From positions 87,999-129,699 of the forward strand of contig WELB01000069.1 in assembly GCA_009602725.1 (NCBI GenBank): a DNA stretch of 41,701 nt, written 5' to 3'. Position numbers and translations under genes: made by a program. This document shows positions 22,543 to 34,725 of the stretch, piece after piece (within the stretch, counting starts at the first letter, position 1; each line of letters begins with the position of its first letter). The notes below the pieces were generated by a model. That model was given only the letters and a program-made list of their open reading frames with translations. It was not told the origin of the DNA and made no database searches. The DNA is from Spirogloea muscicola (Eukaryota; Streptophyta; Zygnematophyceae; Spirogloeales; Spirogloeaceae).

Positions 22543-24681
22543 TATGTCAGTAAGAGGGAGGTATCCGGCATATGTAGGAGACAGGCCTCTGCGTGTGGCC
22601 TCTTGAGTACATCCACGGCAGACTATGGGGACCCTTCCTTTTACATCATTGCACTCGAGCAACTTGCATCGGACCCAGATCGCAGCCCGCAGGACCAGCC
22701 GATGCGTCTCAGCCAGGTTCCTTCTGAGGTATCAGCATGTATTGCATGTGGCTGTGGGTCTGAAGCCAATGTTCGGACTAGTCGGCCGTCACTTGCGGAA
22801 GATGGCCCGTGGCTGTGGCCGGCGGATCATTGCAGGGCAATGGCCCGCAGCAGACGCTTCTGCGGTACACTGCTTCTGCAGAGTGCAGTGCCCAAGCTCC
22901 GCTAGCAGCAATAGGGAGATGCGACTACTACCCTCCAGCAGGAAGATGCAGCGCTGTGTTTGAAGCTGTAACGCCATGGCAGAGTGGCAGAGCCGTATTC
23001 TTGAGCGGGAGCAGCAACATGCAGCTTTCAGAGTTGGTCTTCTCTGTCCTTCAAGCACATGGGGATAGGCAGAGCCGAGCAGATGAGAGCTTCTTCGAGG
23101 AACACATCATAGGCTCGGCTGAGGACATTGTTTCCTGTGTGAGCTGCCATGTGGCCGGCAGCTCGGCAAGGAATTGTGCATAATCTGATTCTGCTGGATG
23201 ATGTGACATGTCCATTGGTACCTGTTCAGACGCCATGGCTGGTTCCTGCCTTGGCCTCCACATTTTCCGCTTGGGGAGGTTATCTGTCATCTTGTACACA
23301 GTTCCTGCTCATATGCAAGCGAGGGCTTATTTTGCGAGAGTCTGTGCCCGACCTGTATGCAGACAGCTGCAGGCTGTGGCTCTGTGGCAAAGTGAGCATG
23401 GAAGGTATGAGACGGCGCTGCAGTGGATTGTGTGACCGTAGCGCCAGGTGATGCTTATATGAATATGCATGTCGAGGGTATATCTTTTAAAGGAGATGTG
23501 GTGCTGTCGTGAGTGATGAATGCTTCAGCATGCGTTTAAGTGTGTGCTGCAACATCATTTTGGAGTTGCTCGACAGTAAATGTTGGTTATCATAGCGGCA
23601 GCGCGGTGGCATTTGTCAGAGCATTTCAGGCTGACCCTGGTTCTGCATGTAAACTGGGAGTTTAGGGGCTGGGCTATCGCCCCACTTCAGCCCATAGGGG
23701 TGATTGGGCATGTGGCGGCAGGAAGCCGGCGAATGCCAGGGGCTGTGCATGCTCTTCAGAATGAGATTTACACACCGTTATCTTGTTTTTCCCAGCTTGT
23801 CAGCATGGTAATCGCAGTCGATAGGCCCTAAAGAACAGTATACGTCTGATCCAGATCTCGCCACCACGTGAACTAACCACTGTCATGATATACTGAAGAA
23901 TGACTGCGCATCCAACGGTTTCTGTCCTCCTCCCTGCACGTGTGCATTCTCATCTTGCAAGCCCCCGTCAACTTATAACCATGCAAAATCAACACATCAG
24001 ACCCAGGTGGGATGTTTATCAATACGTCTATATGGACCCCTCAGCAAGGCACATTTTTATAATTGATTGCAGGAACGTCAGAAGAGCACTTCTGACTTCC
24101 GCCATGCCTTCGCTATCTATGCAACAGATGCCTTCTGATGGCAAGTCACACCTATTCGTCTTGGAGCGCCAACCGTCCTCTACATGCTGCACCGAAATTG
24201 CACAACCCATCTATTGCGAGCTCGAGCACAACATGTTGGTCGAAGTGCTTGCCCACTGCAAGCTTTCAATATCAAGCCATATGATGTGTCATCTGCATCT
24301 GATAGTGACACAAACTCGCCGCGATACAGTACCCCAATAAAGTCTCAGCTATCGTGCATTGATGTGGCACTATTCTGCGAGCCCGTAGAAGAGGGAGTAG
24401 TGCTGTTACAATGCAAATTCTCCTCATTCTGATTGCATGAGGATCAGCTCCTCCATTGCATACCAGTCAAGCCCCCCTCTTGAGTCAAGCTTCTTTGCTG
24501 TAGTGTCAATGCAGCTCTGCACATTGCAAAGCAGCAGCCCCTTGTCAGTGAAGATTGCTGTGATACTCAAGGCACCTAGTCTGTAGGCAAGGATTACCTA
24601 GCATGCCTTGTCTCGTGTAAGGGTGACCAGCCTATACGATGCCCAGAAATTGAGGCGACCATCACAACGTGCATGTGAGGA
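22543..24681. other. convergent intergenic region, no gene recognised
   Basis: Lies between the 3' ends of the CK1 gene (+) and the PDCD2 gene (-), so it should contain both 3' untranslated regions. Open frames such as 22603-22905 (+) and 23208-23435 (+) have no family resemblance, conserved motif or splice-supported extension. No repeat family from the rest of the window was recognised here. Confidence 0.5.
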
Positions 24682-27514
24682 CTAGCATTGCACCTGGCTG
24701 CAGGTAAACACGGCCAGGGTCGACCACTTCCACGACTCGGGCCCAATTGCATCTGTCGCATGCATTGCTTCCTCGAGGAAGTACACAAGAGGCGGCATGA
24801 GCTGCAGCTCAAATACTCGAGGGGCGCCACACAACGGGCACGGCGGCGGCGGCGGCACAGCCTGCGCTCCAGGCCAAACTGGCTCTCCTTGGAATGCATA
24901 CCTGCAGCACAGAGCTGAAGCCTTTGCCTTCATAGACTTACAGCATTGAGCACAGAGCCAGAACTTGCTCTTTGACAAGATTTGGGTTCTGTCACAAAAG
25001 CGGGTGGCAATTACAACGGCGTTAAGAGTTCAGCACACAGCTGCTGCTTACTTGCCTTCATTCACCACTAACCAGTGTCTAAGATGGCGGGGCAGCGAGT
25101 GCAAACAGTGGTAGATCTTACCTAAGGCACTGCTCAGGGCTCCTGTCTAACCGCTTCTTGAACCTGAGGTACGACCGGTCAGCTGTCAATGCCTGGTCAT
25201 GCTCATAGACCTCGCCCTCCCAAGCTTCGCCAGGAGCTTCTTCCTCTTTGCCAAGTCCACCTCGTGCAGCCCTTGCTTGCAGGCAGTCACTGGAAGCGCT
25301 TACGCTCGACTTGGCCGAGGGCTCGGTGACAGAATATATGTAGAAGCAAGGCAGCGCTGCGAGATGTTGTATAAGTTTGGACGACTCGTCTGACCTGTGG
25401 AATCTTAAAGTAATCGGCTCTGAAGGAAATGCTGACTCGCCTGGTGCATTCAAGCAACCCAACTATACATCCAGTAGCTGATGAGATTGGTAAAGTATGT
25501 GTAGGGCGTAAATTTGCACGTTCGTGTCAAGGAACTATGTCATGGCAGGAGCAATGTCAGGCCATTGTGTCATCGCCTTTCAGAACTTGGGCACGTAAGA
25601 CAAGCTCAGGGAGCGAACAGGGGCTTTCAATGACGTTGACAAGCAAAAGCACTGGCAAGAGAGGCATCTGTGAACGCCTCACCAAGCATCTCCGACGCGC
25701 TCCGCCGACTCGAAGAGGCTTCATTCAGATGACAAGCACTATCACCACCACGTGCTCTGGTCGAATTTGCCGTTCGCTTGGCTCGACTACTGGCCTGCCG
25801 GCGGCTCTGTGAAGCTGCCGCCAAGGCCGTTTCTTGAACGAGCGCATCCGTGAGCTCGCGCATGCTGAAGGTGGCCTCCTCGCGGAGTCGGCCGTCTTCA
25901 CCTTCCTCAATCCCTGTGGGCCACGGCGGCGTAGTCCAGCACCCGTCCTCGATGCTCGTGTCATTCCATGCACAGTCGTCCATCGCTTTAAACCCTGAAC
26001 CCGTTGAGCCAGAGTGCCAGGCAGCTCCTTCCACAGGCAGCCCCAGGTCTTTGCCGGCAGGGAGCATGCTAGCCGAGGCCGGGCTTGGTGACGTCCTCGA
26101 GTCATCGGCATCCAGCGGGCGTGCAAACATCTGTAAGGAGGGGTCGGAGGAGGTGCCCTGGGTCGGCTCGACTGCCTCAGCAGGCTCAGCTGCTTCGCCC
26201 TCCTTACTCCTGGCCTGCAGCCGCAGGGCCGTCCAGCTGCACGAGCAAATCAAGCTAACACATGTATGTAACACTACTTCAACAGTGTTACATACAGTGA
26301 CGAAGAATATCTAAGCTCAATCGGGAATGATGACCCATGATATCTATTCTGCATCTTGTACCTTTGGCTCAGAACCTGGAAGTCAACAAGCACACGTCAA
26401 TCAATGACTGCTGAGTGGCCGGCGAACGCTCACATCTGGCGTGTACTGACATCATCCCGCCACGATAATGCTCGAGTTAGCGGTCTGTGCAGCTATTACC
26501 TGCTGGGGTGGACGCCACAGCCGGCTTGGCCACAGCCCAGGACATACAGTGTGCGCTCGTCAAAGTGTGCGCCACCGCCCAGCGCCAGTGGGGCGTAGGC
26601 CTGCACTTCAGCCTGCAGCCTTGTCAGAGGACGTCAAAGACAGCTGAGAGGCAGCATCTGATTGCTGCAACAAAGTGGGCTGCGGGCCAGCAAACCTGCG
26701 CAACGAGCACCAGGGAGTGGCCGCATGCGCCGCAGACGAGCGAGGCCCTTCCGTCACTGACGCTGGCGCCCGCAGGCCAGTCCTGCAGCAGCCAAGTACG
26801 CCCCGTCGTGTGAGGAAAGAGCAACGAGGCTGACTTAGCGAATCCCCGGATTCTCCAACACTTAGCCTGAAATCCCCAATGCCCCAAAACCCCTGGACGA
26901 CAGACGGACTGCTGGACCTCAGCTGACATTACTGACATCAAGAGCTTGGTACACCCTGAACTCTGACACCTGCGTCGCTCGACGGAAGGCACCCGCTTCA
27001 AGCTGAAGATGAGTCCCGCGTGCTTGCCCAAGGAGCCATCGGGCCTGAGGCAGCGCAGAGATGACGGCGACGGGCTTACCGGCAGGCCGCCGATCTTGGT
27101 GGCGTAATGGCTGGCCGGCTCGCGCCGATCGGCGGCCCACGGGCCCGGCAATCCCAGCAGCACTTCCTGCAGCAGCGGCCCGGAAGCCGCGCGACCCGGC
27201 TGCGCATCAATTGGGGTTCAGGTACTAGCCTCAGGGCTTCAAGGCAGCCACGATCAAGAGCCAGTGTGGGCTGCCACAGCCGCGACTGAGGCTGGCTTCG
27301 ACGGGAGCCGCGGCAGCGGCGACGGCACTGACGACATCGACAGCGAGATGCGTGGCTAAAGCCGCCTCAGGTTTTGGCACCGCTCCTTGCAGCCGCCACT
27401 GAGGGCGACTCCCCGGCGGCTGCGGGTGGCACTGACGAGCTTGGCGGCGAGAGCGGCGGCCGCCCCGGAGGGGCTCACCGTCGCCGCCGGCGCCATTGAC
27501 AGCTCCTTGCCCAT
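24682..27514 (-). CDS. PDCD2L: PDCD2/TSR4-family protein, 7 exons, complete
   Basis: Homologue of plant PDCD2 C-terminal-domain proteins. Relatives such as yeast Tsr4 chaperone ribosomal protein uS5 during small-subunit assembly. Minus-strand exons: 27514-27479, 27166-27080, 26782-26696, 26600-26500, 26236-25683, 25356-25122, 24901-24682, all in phase, about 439 residues. N-terminal signature L-G-L-P-G-P-W-A and S-H-Y-A-T-K-I-G-G-L-P|D-W-P; zinc-binding C-G-A-C-G and C-G-x-x-G-C; then an acidic linker of about 185 residues (exon 5). The C-terminal domain has L-P-C-F-Y-I-Y, A-L-T-A-D-R-S-Y-L-R-F-K-K-R, C-P-L-C-G-A-P-R-V-F-E-L-Q-L-M-P-P-L and V-F-T-C-S-Q. The short first exon was chosen because its GTGAGC donor is in phase. 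A GT after C-S-Q leaves open one more short 3' exon. Confidence 0.88.
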
Positions 27515-27919
27515 TCCGCCGGCCTTCGCCGCGCCAAGTCCCACGGCAGAGCTACTGGGCGCTCCAGGAAAGCCTCTGGCGCTCAGCCAAGGTGCTCTCT
27601 CGGAGAAGCGCTGAGCTGCGCATCGCCGCCGCCGCCGCCGCTGCCGCCGCCGCTGTTGCGCACTCGCGGCTTCAATCCTCGAGCTGCTATGGCGGGCGGC
27701 GGAGGTAGCACAGCAGAGGGTGCGGCCGGGGGGTGCCAAGTAAAAGGTCGCCCGGTTGCTGCGGCCAGGGCTCGAACCGTCGACCTGCCGGCGGCGATGG
27801 CGACGGCGGCGGCGGCTGCGGAAGTATCTCCGGGCAGTGCGGGCTTAAACCCCAGCGGAGGGCTAGGGTTCCCTTAAACCCCGGCTGCCCCGGCGGGCGC
27901 GCCGGAGTCCGCGGCGGCC
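27515..27919. promoter_or_regulatory. divergent promoter between PDCD2L and octanoyltransferase
   Basis: About 400 bp separate the PDCD2L start codon (-) from the first plausible plus-strand start region (ATG at 27920). The stretch is GC-rich with triplet runs near 27627-27655 and a telo-box-like AACCCTAG in reverse complement near 27865-27873. No gene is supported inside. Promoter function is inferred from the head-to-head layout. Confidence 0.4.
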
Positions 27920-27967
27920 ATGGAGGCGGCCGCGGCGGCGGCGGCGGCGGCGGCGGCGGAGGCCATG

Positions 27968-28334
<367 letters not shown>

Positions 28335-28335
<1 letters not shown>

Positions 28336-28646
28336 CACATGGCGTGGCCGCCGCCGGCCGCGTCTGCGGTGCGCCCGGCGCCTGGGTGGGCGACGCCAAG
28401 CTGGGCGCCGTGGGCGTCCGCGTGGGGCCCGGCGGCGTCACGACGCACGGCCTGGCCTTCAACGCCGACCCCGACCTCGCCTTCTTCGACCACATCGTCG
28501 CCTGCGGCCTCGCCGGCAAGCGCGTCACCTCGCTCGCCCGCGAGGCCGCCGCCGCCGGCCCGCTGCACACCGACGGCGTCGCGGAGCAGCTCATCGCCGC
28601 CTTCGCCGACCGTCTGGGCTACGAGGAGGTGCTCCTGGACCTCTGA
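28335..28646 (+). CDS. LIP2: lipoyl(octanoyl) transferase (LipB/LIP2), C-terminal half
   Basis: Transfers octanoate from acyl-carrier protein to lipoyl domains in mitochondria or plastids, the first step of protein lipoylation. The visible part (about 103 residues to the TGA at 28644) aligns with the second half of LipB/LIPT2: H-G-V, then G-A-W-V-G-D-A-K-L-G-A-V-G-V-R-V with the catalytic lysine, T-T-H-G-L-A-F-N, D-L-x-x-F-D-H-I-V-A-C-G-L with the catalytic cysteine, and V-T-S-L. The usual P-C-G-[IL] is A-C-G-L here. About 110-130 N-terminal residues, with the targeting peptide and substrate pocket, are missing and presumably fall in the poly-A/N gap. No intron is seen in this part. It may be intact in the organism. 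Confidence 0.85.
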
Positions 28647-28959
28647 CACCGGCGACGGTGCTCGCCATCCCTGCGCCGTCGAGTGCAGGCTTATCTGTGC
28701 CATTGGGTCATCGAGCCCGTGGGTGGGTTTGCTGTACCACCAACTATGACGCGGCTCGCGATACATATTTCTTAATCTTTGAAAGCCGCTAGCATGTATG
28801 ACGACTTTGATGAATTGGAGAAGGCGAAGATGGCACCCGAAGATCTGGCTGAAGATGGCTGGGCAGATAGCTCTACTAGTACCAAGAACAGGAAGAAGAA
28901 CTTCAGCAGAAGCGGCTGTGCAGGAGCAGGGAGAGAGAGGTGTACGTATGCATTAAGAA
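28647..28959 (+). other. 3' flank of octanoyltransferase with small open frame
   Basis: Probable 3' untranslated region. An open frame entered at 28779, with ATG at 28794 and rich in Asp, Glu and Lys, continues into the Copia-like stretch. I do not recognise the acidic part, and it could be read-through of a degenerate element. Confidence 0.3.
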
Positions 28960-29125
28960 GAGGCCTAATTCTTACAGCCGTAATGATGAGAAGATCACAG
29001 AGAACAAGAAAGCCTGTGAACCATCCTGGACAACCTGCCGAGGTACTGCCACCCTTTAATGACACTGACATTGATGCACCATCTTCGCTGCAAGAAGCAA
29101 CGTTTATTGACTGCAATGCATTGTA
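28960..29125 (+). pseudogene. possible Ty1/Copia polyprotein scrap
   Basis: The open frame here contains R-R-S-Q-R-T-R-K-P-V followed 24 residues later by A-P-S-S-L-Q-E-A. That pairing resembles the linker between integrase and reverse transcriptase in Copia polyproteins, where R-R-S-x-R-x-R-x-P precedes a P-x-S-x-x-E-A motif. No integrase or RT core, LTR or primer-binding site is visible around it. If correct it is a short dead fragment; a chance match is quite possible. Confidence 0.3.
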
Positions 29126-30640
29126 AGGAGGCTGTTGCTGGTGAAGTGATCACTTCGCCAATTTAGAGCTTGACTTTGGGAATACATTTGTTTAGCATAT
29201 CCGCCACCAGGACCGCTGGTGTACAGTGGTGAAGCATACTACATTTTGCTGTACATGCCTTCTGATTGATTAACACTGTGACTCATTGTCCGAGAGTGGA
29301 GATTCCGATCTGCGGTCAAAGCAAGACTGCCATGTGAGCCTGTGAAAGTTGTCATAAAAGCTTGATGCAGACCAGAGGTCCAGCATGAGCCGTCGGCGCC
29401 AACTTGCATCCTTAGCAGAATGTGTAGCCGCCATGTATCCAGCTTCTGTTGTTAACAGGTCAACTGTTGCTCAATTTCTCACTGCTCCAGGACATAGCTT
29501 GCGCATGTGACAAAGGTTGGAGGACGTCTGTCATTAATATCACCAGCCCACTTTAGAATCTCAAATTACAAGTATTAACATCAGTACGCAGAATCAGTAT
29601 GTACAAGTATCACATTTGGCTGTCTCCAGACTTACGGATGTGAAGGAGGGCTCCGAAGGATAGAGCTGCTGGTAGTGATTTTCTCAAACACCTGATGACA
29701 CGCTTGACTGCTATCCAGTGTGACCAACCAGGATCAGACATGACTTCACTAACTTGACTTGAGTCATTGCTCTGGCCGAGTGCCTAACACGATCGAACAC
29801 CGACTTGCGACTGCCCCAACTAGGGATGACTGAGAGGCCTTCCTTAGTGACTCCTTCGTTTCTACGTCCTTCTGCTCTCCGTCTCTTCTTGACCTTGTTA
29901 GTCATCGCCTTCCTTTTGCACGGCTGCTTCTTCATGTTGAATATGGGCTGGCCTTGTACAGTCCTCACCCCCTTGGAAGAGCTGCTTCTCCATTCCTGCT
30001 GCTAATTCCTCTGGTTGCAGCTGCTGATTATGGGATACTCAACAGGTCTTAGCGATCTCTACACTTTCCGGCTCCTCTGAGTGCCGCTGTCGAAAGCGCT
30101 CCCAAGCTTTGGCTACCCATCAGCGTGCTGGGCGCGTTCTAATTCGGGCCACTGGCTTCCGTGGCAGTGCTCCGGCTCCCCAGATTAGCATGTCGAGTTG
30201 GTACTTGCTCATTCAAGGGTACTGAAGTCCCCCCTCAACCTGCTTCTGCCCTGATACGGTAGCCCCCCTTAGCATAGGGCTTCGCTTCTTGTGGCCCCAG
30301 TCCAAAGAACCAACTATTGCCTGTCAGTGTAATGGCTTGGATAGGCCTCCAGTTGATTCCATGCTCACTGCGCGCATTCTCTCGGTCTCATTTGACAGAG
30401 ATGCAAGGCATGTGTCAGAGAGCGCCGCAGGGAAATTGATAGCCGCATCTAATACACCACGTCCTGAGAGCCCGCTGCGTTGACATCTGCCTCCCCGTGG
30501 TGACGTCGGGACACAGTGCGAAGTGCAAGCTGGTGCAAGAGAGGAAGTGGCTCTCCGAGAGGAAAGAAAGTGGCTCCCCCGAAGGCGGCAAGGGCTGTGA
30601 GCAAGAGGTCAAGCCATCGTCAGCGGCGGCTTGACCTGAC
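29126..30640. other. gene-free stretch, AT-richer, few repeat traces
   Basis: About 1.5 kb without a supported gene, lower in GC than the flanking regions. A degenerate GGGCTGG-type hairpin trace lies near 29945-29965. Open frames (29711-29968 on minus, 29805-30005 and 30289-30483 on plus) show no family features. Confidence 0.5.
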
Positions 30641-31230
30641 CTCTTAAGCTGGCTTTGGGGGCTGGCTTCTCACGGCAGGGGTTACTGAGCTCCCATATGC
30701 AGTATTATTAGCGCCACTCGGCCCTCTGGACCTTGTCCATAATGATGGGCTGGCTTTTCTCAGCCCTTGCCGCCATTGGGAGAGCCACTTCTTCTCAGCC
30801 CTCGCCTCCTTCAGAAGTGCCGCCACATATCCACAGCCATTGACTTTACTGGAAGAGCTGCCTCTTTCTTCTTGCGGTCGAAACTCTTTTGTTGATTCTT
30901 TTTCTGGTCTCTCTGACCTGAGGCTGCTTAGCAGGGGTTACTGAGTGCTTTGTAGCTGCTTCGTTTCCATTTTGTGCTTGTTGTTCTTCGTACTTCCCCT
31001 GGCCCCTTCTCGTCCTTTGTTCATTCTCTTTTGGGCTGGCTTTTTCCAGCCCCTATCCTTAATGGGCGAGCCCTTTCCCTTTCATTTTCTGGGCTGGCCT
31101 CTCCCAGCCACCGCCCTCCCCTGGAAGCGTCTTCTCTTTCGCCCTCATCTGGAGGAGTCTCTCTCTCGTTGCCTAAACAGAAATTTCCGTTCTTTCCGGG
31201 CTGGCCTTTCTTTCTTTGACAGCCCCTTTT
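30641..31230 (+). mobile_element. solo LINE 3' tail and hairpin-repeat fragments
   Basis: From about 30910 the sequence follows the end of the LINE coding region (C-T-G-A-G-G-C-T-G-C-T-T-A-G-C-A-G) into its 3' tail, with SL1 at 31033-31052 and SL2 at 31064-31073, but no upstream coding sequence. This is an extremely 5'-truncated copy or a tail-only short element. Related hairpins lie near 30745-30770, at 31091-31109 and, with a longer loop, at 31199-31225. Confidence 0.7.
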
Positions 31231-31260
31231 GTTCGAGCTTGATCTTCGTTCAGATGGGGG

Positions 31261-31613
31261 CCTCAGACGGCACGGCCCGAGGTGGATGGGCCCACAGCGG
31301 CCGCGCTCGCTTCTCCGCCGCGTCGGTGCTGCGCCCGGGAGTCGAACCCCCGACCGCTCCGGGGTAGAGGATGACGCCGCCGCCACGTGTGGGGTCAAAC
31401 TTGGGCCCCCGCCATAGCCAGGCGGCTATGGAGGCCGCTGCCCTTTGGGCCCTTCCCCCCTCCCCTCCCTCAGAATGTGGTGTTACCAGGACCCTCACCC
31501 AGAGCCCCCGGCCCCTCCCTCCTCCTCCAGAAGCCGAGAGATCAATCCTCCGCGAACCCTCGCCGCGTACGCCCTCTCCGCCGGCAAACGCGGCGGCAAG
31601 CGCGGCGGCGGTC

Positions 31614-31647
<34 letters not shown>

Positions 31648-31790
31648 GGACTCTGTGTCTGCCTTAAGCCCGCTGNGCAGCAGCGGCGGCGGCGTCGGCG
31701 GCGGCGGCGGCGGCGGCTGGGCTCTGCCCGAGAGGCGCCTGGGGAAAGCAGCAATGACGTGCCGGTGTGTGTGGCGGCCCTTGTGTGCAG
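31261..31790 (+). promoter_or_regulatory. ATG8 upstream region with CGG runs
   Basis: GC-rich stretch with CGG/GGC runs at 31601-31648 and 31681-31720 and an isolated n at 31676. The first short ATG8 exon (start codon and about a dozen residues) should be here but is not visible. An ATG at 31754 is in frame with the next exon and would replace the conserved amino terminus with an unrelated cysteine-rich sequence, so I do not favour it. Confidence 0.4.
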
Positions 31791-32965
31791 AGAAGCGGCA
31801 GGCGGAGGCGGCCAGGATCCGCGAGAAGTACCCCGACAGGATCCCGGTGAGCGCCGCGAGCGCCGCAATTGGCGGCCGCGGCGCCGGCGCCGGCTTATGC
31901 CATGGCCGCCGCTTCCGTCGTACTTGCGATTATGGCCTTGGCCGGCAGTTGGCGGCGGGGGGTCTCTGCGGCCCCCTTCCCGCCGGCTAATGGCTCCGGC
32001 TTCAGGGCAGCAGACTCTTTTTTTGAGCGGTTAACGAAGATGGTAGCATAAACCGTAATCTTTATAGTTTTCCTTCATTGAAAAGCGTTATACTTAACGA
32101 GTATTTAGCTTACTGGTGTTCTCGCTCCGGCTTCCTGGAGCCTGGCTGTGGGCTTCGGCCGACGCTGGCCGTGGCAGTCTATGTCCAGCCGCTGCTAATT
32201 GAGGAGCTGCATGCTGGCCTCAGCTCCTACATGCACTTGGGCATTCACACGCTGTCCCCAATGGCTTACCCGCTTTGCCTCAGGTCATCGTGGAGAAGGC
32301 CGAGAAGAGCGACATCCCTGATATTGACAAGAAGAAGTGAGGATGCCCGGCAGCTCCCAGCGCCGTCCTTGCACTGCAAGAACTTAGTCCTTGGTCGTGG
32401 TCTCCCAGCCGACGGCGTGGCATGGTCATGCAGTCTATAGGGGTCGAGCTAGTTTGGCCTTATGATCCACCGACTTGCCTGGTGGCCGTAGGTATCTCGT
32501 GCCTGCGGACTTGACGGTCGGCCAGTTTGTGTACGTCATCCGCAAGCGCATCAAGCTGAGCCCGGAGAAGGCTATCTTCATCTTCGTCGACAACGTGCTG
32601 CCTCCCACTGGTGAGGCCCTTCATCCCCTGCAAGATACTGCATGGGTGGCGAGTCGGTGGTTTAGATTGTGCGCTTGGATGAGTGGCCATGGCTCTGTGA
32701 TGAACAGCGGCCGTGGACATGCAGCTTGGGCATGAGCCCCTTCACTGGCAAGGTGTTGCGGCAGCAATATTAGTATGTTTCCGGTGCCAGTGCTGGCAGG
32801 GCATGCTTGATGTCTGTGCTTATCATCATGTGTTGATTGTGCTGCTCTGGGTGCCGGTGCATGACCACAGCGGCACTCATGTCGTCCATCTACGAGGAGC
32901 ACAAGGACGAGGATGGCTTTCTCTACTTCACATACAGTGGCGAGAACACCTTTGGCTGCCCCTAG
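31791..32965 (+). CDS. ATG8: autophagy protein ATG8, first exon missing
   Basis: Ubiquitin-like protein conjugated to phosphatidylethanolamine on autophagosome membranes. Exons: 31791-31846, 32284-32336, 32492-32610, 32871-32965, all in phase, about 107 residues. The fold is nearly invariant across eukaryotes: [18 protein letters not shown], then [29 protein letters not shown], and [14 protein letters not shown]. The end is F-G-C-P-stop: ATG4 would remove Cys-Pro to expose the conjugating glycine. The model opens in phase 2, so an exon with the start and the usual S-F-K-x-E-H-P-L stretch is missing, probably at the n/CGG region upstream. Confidence 0.93.
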
Positions 32966-34725
32966 AGTACGCCGGCGGCAGCGGCAGCAGTGGCATTGCC
33001 GGCGAGGCCTTGCCCAATCGTGCTGGTGGCCGTGTAGCAGGAGGCAACGGCCTGCGTGGCGGTTGCAGATAGGATGCCTGCTGTCTCACCACCTTGCACA
33101 CTTCGTGGCCTCTGTGGGGCTTCAGTTGCTTCATATTGTAGCCTGGAGACATGACCGTACTGCTGGCGGGCTGCTGCGGCTGCACAGCAGCAGGGCGCTG
33201 CTTCGGCAGCCATGTATATAGGACAGCCCGACTACAAACCCCCTTCCCCTGCCCCTCGCACCTCCACCCCCTCCCAAGTACAATGTTGAATAGGCTCAGG
33301 GATCAATTGCAGGCAGGCAAGCCTAAGTGCAGGGGCCAATCTTAGCCTTGCAGGTGAACGGTGTTCTGATCTAAAACATGTTCCCTGCTGCACTGCTTTC
33401 TCCAGTCAGCAGCGCTGCGCCTGTGCCCCCTCTTTTGAGCACCTGTACAGGCCCGCAGTGCCATGGACGGACTCGCTTTTGAAGTCAACAGCTCTTTGTC
33501 AAGTGCTCGCCGACAAACCTTTCTATTGTTGCAATGCATGTCAGTGATCAGCCGGAGAACTGGGAATTGCTTCTTACAGCAGCAATTTCTGCCATGTCAC
33601 GCAGGGAGAAGACAAGTTAGGCCACAAGCTTGCCTCTTCTACATCCCATATTGCACATGCTTTGAACAGTAAGGAGCATACGACGCTTGGCCTTTGCCCA
33701 CATGGACGCACCTACTTTGGAAGCCAACAGGTCTATGTCCGATGCCTGTCACTGAGAATTTTCTAACGCCACACTGCATGTCTATGAGCCGCCCTTCAAC
33801 TGGGAAGGGCTGGGGGAAGTGGCAGTTCAATGTCTGCCATGCTGCAGGAGAACCATAGAGCGAGCCTACAAGTGCGCCTCTTTTCTACATTGCACAGCAG
33901 CACGAGCCATTGTGGCCAGCATCGCGCCCCTCACACTGCCGCGCACACTGCCCCTAATGGATAGTCACACAGCCCAGAGAGGTCTATGGACACAAATGTG
34001 TTGCTTGCTTATGTACTAAGTGACGCATGGCACTTCATGGGATCCTACAGCACAAGGTACAACTCGCAGGCTGCCATGCACCTCGCCCTTGATGGGGCTT
34101 AGTAACAGGCCACAGGGCACAGCAGCGGCCACCATGACACATGACCGGCAGCTCTCTCCACTGCGGTTGGGCCAGGTAGCATAGTGACCTTGACCAAAAT
34201 CTTCTGACGGCGTGCGAGCAGCGGCAATGGCCGTCAGCGGCCCACCCGCATGTACAAGCATTGTGTCATCAGTGTCCAGCGCTGCCAACCCTGTAGAAGA
34301 GGGGAAATAAGTAAAGATGGCGACAGTAGCGGATTATGGGCCGCCTTGTGCAGCCCCTCCACATTGGCCCAATGTAGAGGCAGTACGCTCCACTTCATTG
34401 GTCCAAGGATATGACTAGTATCTGCTAATCTCGGACCTACACAAGCGTGGAGGGTCTTTGGGGGGTGGGAAAGGTCAAAACTGTATGCACTCATGTTGGC
34501 TGGAGCAACCAGCGCAACCTTGCCACTCCAGAGCTAAAGGAAAGCCATTGGAGCAATCTCTGTGAAGGTCAATGGACCTCCGAGCGGCCTCTGTCAAAAG
34601 CGTGGGGAAAACACCACCTTGCCCGGTCCAAGCAAGGTGGATATGGGGTCGCGGGGCAGGGGTTGAGACCCCTTGTAGCCTCAGAGCAGCTCCAACAACG
34701 ATCAGGGTAACTCACTTATTCGTGC
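32966..34725. other. convergent intergenic region, possible diverged tandem duplication
   Basis: Lies between the 3' ends of ATG8 (+) and the nucleotidyltransferase gene (-). No gene is recognised. Segments 33463-33660 and 33703-33900 look like a diverged direct repeat, sharing CATGGACG, GAAG.CAACAG, AACTGGGAA and CTCTTYTACAT landmarks in the same order. Neither copy keeps a shared open frame. Confidence 0.45.

Noticed and set aside
31321-31400. Minus-strand tRNA-like T-arm (GGTTCGACTCCC), with a similar stretch near 27760-27790
   Set aside because: The T-stem pairs only three of five positions in each case, and no matching acceptor or anticodon arm could be placed. At best a chance B-box resemblance.
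31754-31790. In-frame ATG at 31754 as the ATG8 start
   Set aside because: It would give a cysteine-rich N-terminus unlike any ATG8, and a good splice acceptor (TTGTGTGCAG) lies exactly at the conserved exon boundary.
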